From positions 1 through 64,000 of the forward strand of contig NZ_QZWI01000010.1 in the NCBI RefSeq assembly GCF_003614975.1: a DNA stretch of 64,000 nt, written 5' to 3'. The position numbers were made by a program, and so were the translations under genes. Numbering within the stretch: the first letter of the stretch is position 1; every line of letters starts with the position of its first letter. Origin of the DNA: Rahnella bruchi. GTDB taxonomy: Bacteria; Pseudomonadota; Gammaproteobacteria; Enterobacterales; Enterobacteriaceae. The notes beneath the pieces were generated by a model, which worked only from the letters and a program-made list of their open reading frames with translations, ran no database searches and was not told where the DNA came from. Below are positions 1-7,769 of this stretch, piece by piece.

Positions 1-534
1 GCCCTGCCAATCTTTATTCAGGATATGAATCCGTGGCTGGCGGGTCTGGTGACCACCTCGCTGGTGGCATCGATTTTCGTCAGCGTCAGTACCGTTGCAC
101 TGGCGATTGCCTCGCTGATTGTGAAAGATTTTTACGTGCCTTACCGCAACCCGACGCCTGAACGCGAGTTTAAAATGACCCGCTGGCTGTCGCTGCTGAT
201 TGGTTTCCTGCCGCTGATTTTCGTGCTGCTGGTGCCGGAAGTGCTGAAACTGTCGTTCTTCACCCGCGCCATCCGCCTGTCGATTTCCGTGGTGGCGGTA
301 ATGGCATTCTACCTGCCGTTCTTTAAAAGTGCGCGCGGGGCCAACGCCGGCCTGATCGGTGCCTGCGTGGTGACTTCCGTCTGGTATCTGCTCGGCGATC
401 CGTTTGGTATCAACAATATGTATATTGCGCTGGTCACACCGGCCATCATTATGGTGATTGACCGGCTGATCCCCCAGCGCGCAGTAAAAAGTAAAAATGC
501 ACACCTTATTCAAAAGTCTGGAGCCTTAAGATGA
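1..534 (+). CDS. sodium:solute symporter, C-terminal part (5' end outside window)
   Basis: The reading frame is open from base 1, so this is the last 177 codons of a larger inner-membrane protein. Three or four hydrophobic segments alternate with short basic loops, and a cytoplasmic stretch rich in Pro, Arg and Glu precedes the last helices. This fits the end of a sodium:solute symporter (SSS) family permease. Its stop overlaps the start of the sialidase-like gene (ATGA), so the two are translationally coupled. With the following sialidase-like and YhcH genes, the likely substrate is a sialic acid or related acidic sugar. That substrate is inferred from neighbours, not from the fragment itself. 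Confidence 0.8.
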   Translation, partial: ALPIFIQDMNPWLAGLVTTSLVASIFVSVSTVALAIASLIVKDFYVPYRNPTPEREFKMTRWLSLLIGFLPLIFVLLVPEVLKLSFFTRAIRLSISVVAVMAFYLPFFKSARGANAGLIGACVVTSVWYLLGDPFGINNMYIALVTPAIIMVIDRLIPQRAVKSKNAHLIQKSGALR

Positions 535-1709
535 CCACTGAAACGCTAACCGTCGAACGCAGCGGTAAAGTGCACACCGCCGAACATGACGCCGCGCGCC
601 GTGACGCTATGCTGCCGTCAGATTGCCCGCAAAACCATGCCGCCAATCTGCTGCCTTTGCCCGATGGCAGCCTGTTATGCACCTGGTTTGCCGGTACACA
701 GGAAGGTATCGCGGACATCTCCATCTATCTTTCACGACTGGAAAAAGGTGCGAAAATCTGGAGTCAGCCGGTGAAACTTTCTGAAGATGCCAGCCGTTCG
801 GAGCAAAATCCGGTGCTATTCCTCGACCCGGATAATGTGCTGTGGCTGATGTACACCGCGCAGAAATCCGGCAATCAGGACACCGCGATTGTGCGTTTTC
901 GCCAGTCTCAGGATCTGGGCAAAAGCTGGGGAGACATCGGCACACTGCTCAGGGAACCCGGCACCTTTATCCGTCAGCCGGTGACTGTACTGGCCAATGG
1001 CGACTGGCTGCTGCCGGTGTTTTACTGCCGCACACAGCCGGGTGAAAAATGGGTCGGCAACAATGATGACAGCGCCGTTAAAATTTCCAGCGATAAGGGA
1101 AAAAACTGGCGTGACGTTGCGGTACCGGAAAGCACTGGCTGCGTGCACATGAATATCACGCCGCTGCACGACGGCAGCCTGCTGGCGTTGTACCGCAGCC
1201 GCTGGGCGGATTTCATCTACCAGAGCCGTTCCGTGGATGGAGGTAACAGCTGGAGCGCGCCGCAGCCGACCGCGTTGCCTAACAACAACTCGTCGATTCA
1301 GGTGACAACGCTCGCCAACGGGCATCTGGCGCTGGTGTTCAATAACCTGAGTGCTGCGGATGCCAGCGAACGCCGGGAATCACTGTATGACGAAATTGAA
1401 GATGAGGAAGACGATGTGCGCGTTGAAACAACAGCCGTAACCGGTGCCCGCACGGCATTCTGGGGTGCACCGCGCGCACCGATGACGCTGGCGATTTCCG
1501 AAGACGGGGGCCGTTCATGGCCTTACCTGCGCAATCTGGAAACCGGCGACGGCTACTGCATGACCAATAACTCGCAGCAAAAACTCAACCGCGAGTTCTC
1601 TTATCCCAGCATCAAACAAGGGGTGAAAGGAGAATTACACATCGCCTTCACCTACTACCGGCAGGCAATCAAATACGTCTGCGTCGAAGAATCCTGGGTG
1701 AAAGGCTGA
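531..1709 (+). CDS. sialidase/BNR-repeat family protein (exo-alpha-sialidase-like)
   Basis: 392 residues. Four Asp-box motifs (S-x-D-x-G-x-x-W) lie at about residues 126-133, 186-193, 234-241 and 323-330, the hallmark of six-bladed beta-propeller sialidases. No signal peptide is visible, so the protein is probably cytoplasmic and acts on an imported glycoside. A short, very acidic stretch at about 286-299 is unusual and may be a loop. The start overlaps the symporter stop, and a terminator hairpin follows the stop. The BNR fold is clear; true sialidase activity is only inferred, because BNR proteins of this size also include non-sialidase hydrolases and isomerases. Confidence 0.85.
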   Translation: MTTETLTVERSGKVHTAEHDAARRDAMLPSDCPQNHAANLLPLPDGSLLCTWFAGTQEGIADISIYLSRLEKGAKIWSQPVKLSEDASRSEQNPVLFLDPDNVLWLMYTAQKSGNQDTAIVRFRQSQDLGKSWGDIGTLLREPGTFIRQPVTVLANGDWLLPVFYCRTQPGEKWVGNNDDSAVKISSDKGKNWRDVAVPESTGCVHMNITPLHDGSLLALYRSRWADFIYQSRSVDGGNSWSAPQPTALPNNNSSIQVTTLANGHLALVFNNLSAADASERRESLYDEIEDEEDDVRVETTAVTGARTAFWGAPRAPMTLAISEDGGRSWPYLRNLETGDGYCMTNNSQQKLNREFSYPSIKQGVKGELHIAFTYYRQAIKYVCVEESWVKG

Positions 1710-1719
1710 CGCTTATCCG

Positions 1720-1743
1720 GCCCGCCCAGTGCGGGCTTTTTTA
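1720..1743 (+). terminator. rho-independent terminator after the sialidase-like gene
   Basis: A 6-bp G+C stem (GCCCGC/GCGGGC) with a 5-base loop is followed by a run of seven T. It lies 10 bases after the sialidase-like stop and before the YhcH gene, so expression of the two downstream genes may be attenuated. Confidence 0.75.
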
Positions 1744-1757
1744 TTAAGGAGACCCTC

Positions 1758-2228
1758 ATGATCACAGGTAATTTAGGCGCGCTGGAACTGGCTACGCTGC
1801 CCGCTGCACTGCTCAGAATTTTGATGCGGCCGGAATGTTCACTGGAAGCACTTTGCGCGCGGGAAGATGGACGTTTTCAGCCACCGGGAGCGGAATGGTT
1901 TTGCAGTATCGGTAATGCGAATACATCGCCCGCCGCAGAGCGCCATACGGAATTTCATCGCGAATGGCTGGATATTCAGGTGGTGCTGGAAGGAGAAGAA
2001 ATCATTGGATTTGATACCCAAAATGCTACCGGACAATCTGCGGTAGAGCGCAAGCCCGATCTGTATATTCTCGACAATCCCGAGCTGGCCAATGAGATAT
2101 TGCTTCGCAGCGGTGACTTTGTGACGTTCGCGCCTGGCGAGCCGCATCGTGCATTGTGTTGCACCACACATCCTGCAGTGGTGCGTAAAGCGGTGTTCAA
2201 AGTGCCGGCATCAGCGTTAAAGGAGTAA
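1758..2228 (+). CDS. YhcH/YjgK/YiaL (DUF386) family protein, NanQ-like
   Basis: 156 residues, the usual size of the YhcH cupin-like family. The family pattern is visible: H-x-E-F-H-x-E-W-L-D-I-Q around residues 62-74 and a later acidic/His-rich core with F-A-P-G-E-P-H near 125. In E. coli, YhcH/NanQ sits in the nan operon and is described as a sialic acid anomerase; related proteins occur in other sugar-acid operons. Here it follows a symporter and a sialidase-like gene, which supports a sialic-acid-type role. It is cytoplasmic (no signal) and has a good AAGGAG site upstream. Confidence 0.85.
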   Translation: MITGNLGALELATLPAALLRILMRPECSLEALCAREDGRFQPPGAEWFCSIGNANTSPAAERHTEFHREWLDIQVVLEGEEIIGFDTQNATGQSAVERKPDLYILDNPELANEILLRSGDFVTFAPGEPHRALCCTTHPAVVRKAVFKVPASALKE

Positions 2229-2231
2229 GCC

Positions 2232-2921
2232 ATGAGCAATACACCGCTTAAACACGCGCTGGTGACAGGTTGCAGCTCAGGTATTGGTGAAACGGTGTGC
2301 CTGACATTGCTGGCGCAGGGCTGGACGGTGACCGGTCTGGCGCGCCGCGAAGTGAGCTTTCAACACCCTCACTTTCACGCAGTGCCGCTTGATATCACCG
2401 ACACGGCAAAACTGACAGCAGTGCTGGAAACACTGCCTCAGGTGGATGCCGTGATCCACGCCGCAGGCATGATGAAAGCGGCACCGCTCGGGCAGTTGGA
2501 TCCGCAGGCCAGCGAGGCGTTATGGAGACTGCACATCGGCGTGGCAGAAGTGCTTGCCGACCGGCTGGTGGAAAATATGCCGGACGGCGGGCGCATCGTG
2601 TTGCTCGGCAGCAGGACGTCATCGGGTGTTGCCGGTCGCAGCCAGTATGTGGCGACCAAATCCGCCATGACCGGTATGGCGCGCAGCTGGGCAGCAGAGC
2701 TGGCACCGCGCGGCATTACCGTCAATATTGTGGCCCCCGGCGCGACGCAAACCCCGATGCTGGATAACCCGCAACGACAAAGTTCTCCTCCAAAATTACC
2801 GCCGATTGGACGGTTTATACAGCCACAAGAAGTCGCCGATTTAGTCTGTTATTTACTCTCTCCTTCTGCTGCTGCGATCACCGGTCAGCAATTAATAATT
2901 TGCGGCGGCGCATCGCTGTAA
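2232..2921 (+). CDS. SDR family oxidoreductase
   Basis: 229 residues, classical short-chain dehydrogenase. The nucleotide-binding glycine motif TGCSSGIG is at residues 13-20, a Ser lies before the catalytic Y-V-A-T-K at about 139-143, and the C-terminal G-Q-Q-L-I-I-x-G-G ending is typical. It starts 3 bases after the YhcH stop with AAGGAG in the preceding codons, so it is the last gene of the operon. A sugar or sugar-acid oxidoreductase role in the same pathway is inferred. The substrate cannot be read from sequence. Confidence 0.85.
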   Translation: MSNTPLKHALVTGCSSGIGETVCLTLLAQGWTVTGLARREVSFQHPHFHAVPLDITDTAKLTAVLETLPQVDAVIHAAGMMKAAPLGQLDPQASEALWRLHIGVAEVLADRLVENMPDGGRIVLLGSRTSSGVAGRSQYVATKSAMTGMARSWAAELAPRGITVNIVAPGATQTPMLDNPQRQSSPPKLPPIGRFIQPQEVADLVCYLLSPSAAAITGQQLIICGGASL

Positions 2922-2962
2922 CTCAATTAGCATTTCTTAGAACCTATCCCAATAGGATTTTA

Positions 2963-3041
2963 TGGAGTGCCCTCGATTCCGTAGACAGTTCCTTGTATCT
3001 CAAAATATAGGTCAGACTTGTCTACAGGCTCGGGGGCACTC
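2963..3041. repeat. 24-bp imperfect inverted repeat, probable ends of a decayed insertion element
   Basis: Bases 2963-2986 and 3018-3041 are inverted copies matching at about 20 of 24 positions, starting GGAGTGCCC and ending TAGACA. Only 31 bases separate them. They abut the truncated Tn3-type transposase, so this looks like a collapsed element. I do not recognise the family. Confidence 0.4.
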
Positions 3042-3044
3042 CAA

Positions 3045-3297
3045 AGATCAACTGGGTGCTCTGAGCATGGTGACCAGTGCGGTTTTGCTATGGAATACAC
3101 TTTACATTCAGGAGGCGTTGTCACATCCTCGCAATTCGGGGGAAACTCCTATGGAGGAGCACCTGGCAAGATTATCGCCGCTGATATATGGCCATATAAA
3201 TATGCTGGGACATTATGCGTTTTCGTTACCAGAAGCTATTTTCAAGGGCGAGTTAAGACCGTTAAATATAAATACAAACAATGAATTAACCTCTTAG
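3045..3297 (+). pseudogene. Tn3-family transposase (TnpA), C-terminal remnant
   Basis: About 75 codons encode the characteristic end of Tn3-family transposases: V-L-L-W-N-T-L-Y-I-Q, then L-S-P-L-I-Y-G-H-I-N-M-L-G-H-Y, then a G-E-L-R-P-L close to the C-terminus. The rest of the roughly 1000-residue protein is missing, and the frame upstream runs into unrelated inverted-repeat sequence. The gene is therefore dead. The expected terminal inverted repeat of the transposon follows directly, which confirms the family. Confidence 0.8.
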
Positions 3298-3329
3298 CGT
3301 GGTTTTTTACTTCATTGGACCTCGACCCC
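3293..3329. mobile_element. terminal inverted repeat of a Tn3-family transposon
   Basis: The stretch begins CTTAGCGTG, passes through a T-rich middle and ends GACCCC. This matches the general plan of Tn3/Tn21-type 38-bp ends (GGGGTC...CGCTAAG, read on the other strand). It sits where such an end should, just after the transposase stop. The matching left end is not in the window. Confidence 0.7.
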
Positions 3330-3533
3330 CTAAACCAAGCTGTTCCTGTTCGATGTCGCTGGCCAACACCAGGTGAACTTTGGGTATGACGTTGAGCAGG
3401 CCAAGCTGGCGATGATGCAATGCGGGAAATCTACCCCGCCAGATATCTGGCTATTTCTGATGTTGTCGCGCAAAGGCTATGCCCTAAAGCGCTTTCGTAA
3501 ACCGCCAAGCCCCTTGCTAACTCACAATAATAA
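3330..3533. other. gap right of the transposon end, no convincing gene
   Basis: A short open frame (start 3373) is not recognisable and has no good ribosome-binding site. It may be a fragment of whatever gene the transposon entered. Nothing else is visible before the terminator at 3534. Confidence 0.4.
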
Positions 3534-3566
3534 TAAGGGCAGTCATATTATTGACTGCCCTTTTTT
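3534..3566 (-). terminator. bidirectional terminator after the nucleotidyltransferase-like gene
   Basis: A 10-bp perfect stem (AGGGCAGTCA/TGACTGCCCT) with a 6-base loop has T runs on one side and A-rich sequence on the other. It overlaps the 3' end of the minus-strand gene beginning at 4497. Confidence 0.8.
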
Positions 3567-4497
3567 ACTGATTTTGTTTGAACCTGTTTCCTAAAATAAC
3601 ATAACGTTCAACGCGTTCACTCAGTTGCCTGAGCCGGTTCGGCAGGTCTTTGTGAACGAAATCCTCGGGGACATCAAAGTCATCAATGTGGGCAACCAGA
3701 TACTCATGCACTTTCTCGAGTATGGCCAACAGAGAAATATTGTGTTTGGCATCGTGGGTCGCAGTCTGAAAAGGAAGATATTTTTCGTCCCATGCTAAAG
3801 CATAGAGATTCATAAAATGGTCTCTTGCCTCCCTGAAGGGACGCTGGTCGAACATTTCCAGGATAAAGAAAAAGCACGGGATTTTTAATGCATTGATCCT
3901 TGCGAGTTCAACGTCTCGCCGCCGCCGCAAAATTTTCAAATTGGCAAAACGTGATTTTATGCAGGCGATGGGGTTAAGCACCCTCACCTTGTCATGCATC
4001 ACCGGTTCTTCAGTATCACCCAGGGCGATTAAAAACGGTTCTGTATTTAACAAGAGTTTTTTATCGCTGAAGTCACCCAATTCAAAACCGGCTGGCCAGT
4101 CAATTACATCCACGGTATTAGCGATTTCAGGATCTTCCGGGTCAGAAAAATATCTGCCATCAACCTGCTTAATTTCTTTCGTCTTGCTGTCTATCAGCAA
4201 GAACCGTGCGACCGAGGGGGGATTTCCGTTAGCGTTCAATGAAACATCAACGTGTAGGGCATGTGCAATGGCATTTACATCATGTTTGTTCGCTGAATAA
4301 TCTACGTCGATGGAGGTGACCAGTCGCTCATCCGGCAGCTCGTCACCATACTGGTCATGGAAATAGGAAACCCAATATTGTACCGCCTGGCCGCCGACCG
4401 TGATCACGGCGTCACGCAGCTGGTCACCGCTAGCGATGAGCTGAGTATTCAGAAGATAGGCTTGTTCGAATGGGGGAATTGCTTCATTTTCAGACAT
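3565..4497 (-). CDS. putative nucleotidyltransferase-superfamily protein (AbiEii/MNT-like)
   Basis: 310 residues, cytoplasmic. The N-terminal third has V-G-G-Q-A-V-x-x-W followed by T-S-I-D-V-D-Y, the pattern of minimal nucleotidyltransferases (GG...W, then a D-x-D metal pair). The rest is alpha-helical and charged. Relatives of this fold include type IV AbiEii-like toxins and many uncharacterised defence-associated proteins. The ATG is preceded directly by a terminator-like hairpin and seven T in the transcript, with no Shine-Dalgarno sequence, so expression may depend on readthrough. A 51-residue ORF lies just upstream. The fold is moderately supported; the toxin role is inference. Confidence 0.6.
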   Translation of the reverse strand: MSENEAIPPFEQAYLLNTQLIASGDQLRDAVITVGGQAVQYWVSYFHDQYGDELPDERLVTSIDVDYSANKHDVNAIAHALHVDVSLNANGNPPSVARFLLIDSKTKEIKQVDGRYFSDPEDPEIANTVDVIDWPAGFELGDFSDKKLLLNTEPFLIALGDTEEPVMHDKVRVLNPIACIKSRFANLKILRRRRDVELARINALKIPCFFFILEMFDQRPFREARDHFMNLYALAWDEKYLPFQTATHDAKHNISLLAILEKVHEYLVAHIDDFDVPEDFVHKDLPNRLRQLSERVERYVILGNRFKQNQ

Positions 4498-4523
4498 AAA
4501 AAAACCATCATTGAATGATGGTT
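4498..4523 (-). terminator. terminator-like hairpin abutting the start codon of the nucleotidyltransferase-like gene
   Basis: On the minus strand, 10-bp inverted arms (AACCATCATT and its complement) are followed by T7 and then immediately by the ATG at 4497. This has the layout of an intrinsic terminator or attenuator between the small upstream ORF and the large gene. Confidence 0.65.
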
Positions 4524-4545
4524 CATTTTGCCGCAGTATTCCTAA

Positions 4546-4701
4546 TCAAGCAAAGCTAACTGGCTGCTTAGACGAGAATTTTGAAGAGACACTGTAGCGT
4601 GATTTCGGCGCAGGTTTGTACTCGCGATCACCGCGTAGAACTTCTTTTGCCACTCTGTCATAGCGGGCATGTTGTTCTGACTTAACGATTGATGGAGACA
4701 T
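4546..4701 (-). CDS. small basic protein of unknown function, possible partner of the downstream gene
   Basis: 51 residues, starting MSPSIVKSEQHARYDRV and ending in a Ser/Lys-rich tail (pI clearly basic). It is in a different frame from a longer overlapping ORF (4542-4772) but has a more protein-like composition. Its stop lies 48 bases before the nucleotidyltransferase-like ATG on the same strand, with the terminator-like hairpin between them. A small-protein-plus-larger-enzyme pair recalls toxin-antitoxin or defence modules, but no known antitoxin family is recognised. The ribosome-binding site is weak (CAGG about 10 bases upstream). Confidence 0.4.
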   Translation of the reverse strand: MSPSIVKSEQHARYDRVAKEVLRGDREYKPAPKSRYSVSSKFSSKQPVSFA

Positions 4702-5002
4702 TTGACGTTACCTGAGTACAAACATTTTTGTTGGATTGCATCAAATATACGCTGCCAATCTATCGCTTGCAATTACTTCTAAAAGAACAGGCGCAACATT
4801 CAATCCGGCACACGCAGCCAGTCGCATAGTGACATATTGAAGTGGTTTACTGAATTTGGCCACCTGAACAGAGGTGATACGCTCACCTCAGAACACTACG
4901 TGGCCACAGTGAAAAGCGGCGACCCGAACACCCGGAGATTGTGTGGAGTTAGAGCTCGGTCACGTTGCTGCTTTCAGTCGTCAACAGAGGAGCCAATCTG
5001 GG

Positions 5003-5743
5003 TTAGAACTCTTGACGAGTCGGCCGTAGAACAATTTCATTAATATCAACATCTGCCGGTTGTTCAATGGCAAAAGCAATTGCGCGGGCAACAGATGCTG
5101 CAGGTATAGCCTGTTTATAAAACTCCAAAACATTTTCTGATGCCGTGCCGGATGTAGAGTATTTCAGATCGCTTTCTACTGCGCCGGGCTCAATTGACGT
5201 CACGCGGACTTTATCTCCAACCTCTTGCCTTAAACCTTCTGAAATTGCCCTCACGGCAAATTTCGTGCCCGAATAGACCGTACCGCCGGGTGCAAATACC
5301 TTAATACCTGCGACTGAACTCAGATTAATGATGTGCCCACTTTCTTGTGCCAGGAAGCGAGGCAACACTGCGGCGATACCATAAAGCGTGCCTTTCAAGT
5401 TGACATCAATCATCGCGTCCCATTCGTCAGTATTGACCTCTGACATCGGGCGGATGGGCATCAGACCGGCATTGTTAATGAGAACGTCAAGTCTACCAAA
5501 ATCTCTGATAACGGCTGAAACGACGGACTCAACTTGATGCTTATCAGTAACATCGAGCAAATAACCTCTGACATCCCCACCGCCGCGGGTAATTTCCTCG
5601 ATGACTTCCTCTGTTTTAGATTGTCTGCGTGCTGCGATTGCAACCTTAGCACCACGACTGGCAAGGAGCCGAGCAACCTCAGCCCCAATCCCTGTATTAC
5701 CGCCGGTGATTAAAATCACTTTATTCTCTATGCCATTGTTCAT
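5003..5743 (-). CDS. SDR family oxidoreductase
   Basis: 246 residues from the ATG at 5743, which has AAGGGA 7 bases upstream; a longer frame to 5833 lacks such a site. The cofactor motif TGGNTGIG is near residue 13, N-N-A-G near 87, a catalytic Ser in N-L-S-S-V-A, and Y-S-G-T-K near 155. It is the third gene of a minus-strand operon with a DJ-1/PfpI protein and a NemA-type reductase, 19 bases after the reductase stop. Substrate unknown; reduction of reactive carbonyls is a reasonable inference from the operon. Confidence 0.85.
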   Translation of the reverse strand: MNNGIENKVILITGGNTGIGAEVARLLASRGAKVAIAARRQSKTEEVIEEITRGGGDVRGYLLDVTDKHQVESVVSAVIRDFGRLDVLINNAGLMPIRPMSEVNTDEWDAMIDVNLKGTLYGIAAVLPRFLAQESGHIINLSSVAGIKVFAPGGTVYSGTKFAVRAISEGLRQEVGDKVRVTSIEPGAVESDLKYSTSGTASENVLEFYKQAIPAASVARAIAFAIEQPADVDINEIVLRPTRQEF

Positions 5744-5762
5744 GATATGTCCCTTGAATTTG

Positions 5763-6893
5763 TTAACGCTGCGCGTTGTAAACCGGATAATCAGTAAAAC
5801 CTTCACCCGTCCCGCCATACAGCGTGGCGGCATTAAGATCGTTATATGCCCAACCGTTCGCTATGCGTTCAGGGAGATCAGGGTTGGCGATAAATGGACG
5901 ACCAAATGCGATGAGATCAGCCAACTGCTCCTCGACCATCCGGGCTCCACGTTCTGGTGTGTATCGACCGGCATAGATGATGCGTCCACTGAATATCGCG
6001 CGGATCTCACGGCGGAACGCTTCGGGTAAGTCGGGGGCATTTTCCCAGTCGGCTTCGGCTATGGACACATAGGCAACACCCGCGTTTTCCAGGATTTTTA
6101 CCGCTTCGACGTAGGTCTTATGCGGATCACTTTCAACCAGGCCGATATAGACGCGGTCTTCATCTGTGCTTGAAAATAAAGGCGTGAAGCGAACGCCCAG
6201 ACGATTTGGCCCTATTGCATGAGTGATAGCCTGAACAATTTCATCAAGAAACCGCAGTCGATTTTCAACAGAACCGCCGTATTCATCCTTACGCTGGTTT
6301 GCATGCTCTGAAATGAACTGATTAACCAAATAACCATTCGCAGCATGGATCTCGACCCCATCAAAACCTGCACTGATGGCATTTTTCGCCGCCTGGGCAT
6401 ATAAATTAACGAGGTCTTTAATTTCTGACCGGGTCAGTTCGCGAGGAATTGAAGGGGTAACCAAGGTGCCCGTACCTGACCCCGTTTCAATAAAAGCCTT
6501 TGCTTGTTCAGCATGAATCGCTGAAGGAGCCACGGGGGCACTTTCTTCTGGTTGCAGTGCGGAATGAGAAACGCGTCCCACATGCCAAAGTTGGGCAAAA
6601 ATAATCCCCCCTTCGGCATGTACCGCGCGGGTCACTTTTTTCCACCCCTCAATGTGTTGCTCAGTATAAATTCCCGGTGTCCAGGCATAACCTTGTCCAC
6701 GAGGCTCAATCTGAGTACCTTCAGTGATCATGAAACCTGCACCCGCGCGTTGGCGGTAATATTCGGCCATGAGGTCGGTGGGCACATTACCGGGTTGTTC
6801 ACTTCTTTGGCGCGTCAGTGGGGGGAATACAATGCGATTTTTAAGGGTATAAGGACCAAGCTGAGTTGGCTCGAATAAGGCTTTATGATTCAT
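5763..6893 (-). CDS. nemA: alkene reductase, Old Yellow Enzyme family (NemA-like)
   Basis: 376 residues from ATG 6893. It has the OYE TIM-barrel pattern: L-G-P-Y-T-L-K-N-R-I-V near the start, A-Q-L-W-H-x-G-R at about 95-102, H-A-A-N-G-Y-L at about 183-189, and the C-terminal flavin-binding G-R-P-F-I-A-N-P-D-L. NemA reduces activated alkenes, nitro compounds and N-ethylmaleimide with NADPH/FMN. In E. coli, nemA is controlled by NemR. Here a NemR-like TetR gene lies just beyond the next gene and two of its probable operators precede the operon, which supports the assignment. Confidence 0.9.
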   Translation of the reverse strand: MNHKALFEPTQLGPYTLKNRIVFPPLTRQRSEQPGNVPTDLMAEYYRQRAGAGFMITEGTQIEPRGQGYAWTPGIYTEQHIEGWKKVTRAVHAEGGIIFAQLWHVGRVSHSALQPEESAPVAPSAIHAEQAKAFIETGSGTGTLVTPSIPRELTRSEIKDLVNLYAQAAKNAISAGFDGVEIHAANGYLVNQFISEHANQRKDEYGGSVENRLRFLDEIVQAITHAIGPNRLGVRFTPLFSSTDEDRVYIGLVESDPHKTYVEAVKILENAGVAYVSIAEADWENAPDLPEAFRREIRAIFSGRIIYAGRYTPERGARMVEEQLADLIAFGRPFIANPDLPERIANGWAYNDLNAATLYGGTGEGFTDYPVYNAQR

Positions 6894-6964
6894 AAGGATT
6901 TTCCATGAGTGATCATCGTAAGAGGTGACAGGTGGGCATCCTGTCACCTTCACTTCGTCAACAG

Positions 6965-7645
6965 TTATGCACCCAGCTGCTTAATCAGCTGGGCCGCCGT
7001 TGCTGCCGAGGACGTTGGGTTTTGCCCGGTGATGAGTAAGCCATCGCTGACCACATAAGAACTCCAGTCCGCCCCTTTCGAGTAAATGCCGCCTTTGGCA
7101 ATCAGCTCGTCTTCTACCAGGAAAGGCACAATCTGCGTCAGGCCCACGGCTTCCTCTTCGCTGTTGGTAAAACCGGTGACCTTACGGCCTTCTACCAGGG
7201 GTTTTCCCTCCGGGGTTTTGACATGGCGCAGCACGCCAGGCGCGTGGCAGACCAGTGCTACGTGTTTGTTTGCGGCCAGGAAGGCTTCGATAAGGGCGAC
7301 GGAGTGTTTATCTTCGGCAAGGTCCCACAGAGGGCCGTGACCACCCGGATAAAAAACGGCGTCGTAATCAGCTTGTGAAACGCTGTCGAGGCGAACCGTT
7401 GACGCCAGGTGCGCTGTAGCTTCTGCGTCTGCCTCGAAGCGGTGGGTTTGTTCGGTCTGGAAGTCAGGCTCATTACTTTTTGGGTCTAACGGCGGGTTAC
7501 CGCCTTTCGGTGAAGCCAGCGTAATTTCCGCGCCGGCGTCTTTGAAGGCGTAGTAAGGCGCAGCCAGCTCTTCCAGCCAGAAGCCGGTTTGGCGGCCGGT
7601 GTTACCCAGTTTGTCGTGTGAGGTTAAGACCATCAGAATTTTCAT
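6965..7645 (-). CDS. DJ-1/PfpI family protein (type 1 glutamine amidotransferase-like), copy 1
   Basis: 226 residues from ATG 7645 (AGGAG 7 bases before). The nucleophile elbow L-V-C-H-A-P-G places Cys133 next to His134, and an early Glu in W-L-E-E-L (25/26) completes the Hsp31-type triad. This family includes Hsp31-type glyoxalase III/protein deglycases acting on methylglyoxal. It is first in an operon with nemA and an SDR. Two TetR-type operators lie at 7681-7726. A second gene of identical length at 10718-11398 differs at only about a dozen residues, so one is a recent copy of the other. Confidence 0.9.
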   Translation of the reverse strand: MKILMVLTSHDKLGNTGRQTGFWLEELAAPYYAFKDAGAEITLASPKGGNPPLDPKSNEPDFQTEQTHRFEADAEATAHLASTVRLDSVSQADYDAVFYPGGHGPLWDLAEDKHSVALIEAFLAANKHVALVCHAPGVLRHVKTPEGKPLVEGRKVTGFTNSEEEAVGLTQIVPFLVEDELIAKGGIYSKGADWSSYVVSDGLLITGQNPTSSAATAAQLIKQLGA

Positions 7646-7680
7646 CACTACTCTCCTGCATTTCAAAGCGATAGTTGAAT

Positions 7681-7726
7681 TAGACCAGTCGTCTAATTAG
7701 GTGGTAAATATTAGACCGGTCGTATA
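7681..7726. promoter_or_regulatory. two NemR-like operators upstream of the DJ-1/nemA/SDR operon
   Basis: TAGACCAGTCGTCTA at 7681-7695 and TAGACCGGTCGTATA at 7712-7726 are near-palindromes of one consensus, TAGACCRGTCGTCTA. The same site recurs before the tetR gene and before the second DJ-1 gene. Binding by the TetR-family protein encoded at 7770-8375 is inferred. Confidence 0.75.
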
Positions 7727-7769
7727 TTAATTGAGTACAAAAAACGGCTCTATACTGAGTACCCCCTTG

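Noticed and set aside
816..1325. Long minus-strand open frame inside the sialidase-like gene
   Set aside because: Antisense shadow in a G+C-rich gene. The plus-strand frame has four Asp boxes and an overlapping operon start.
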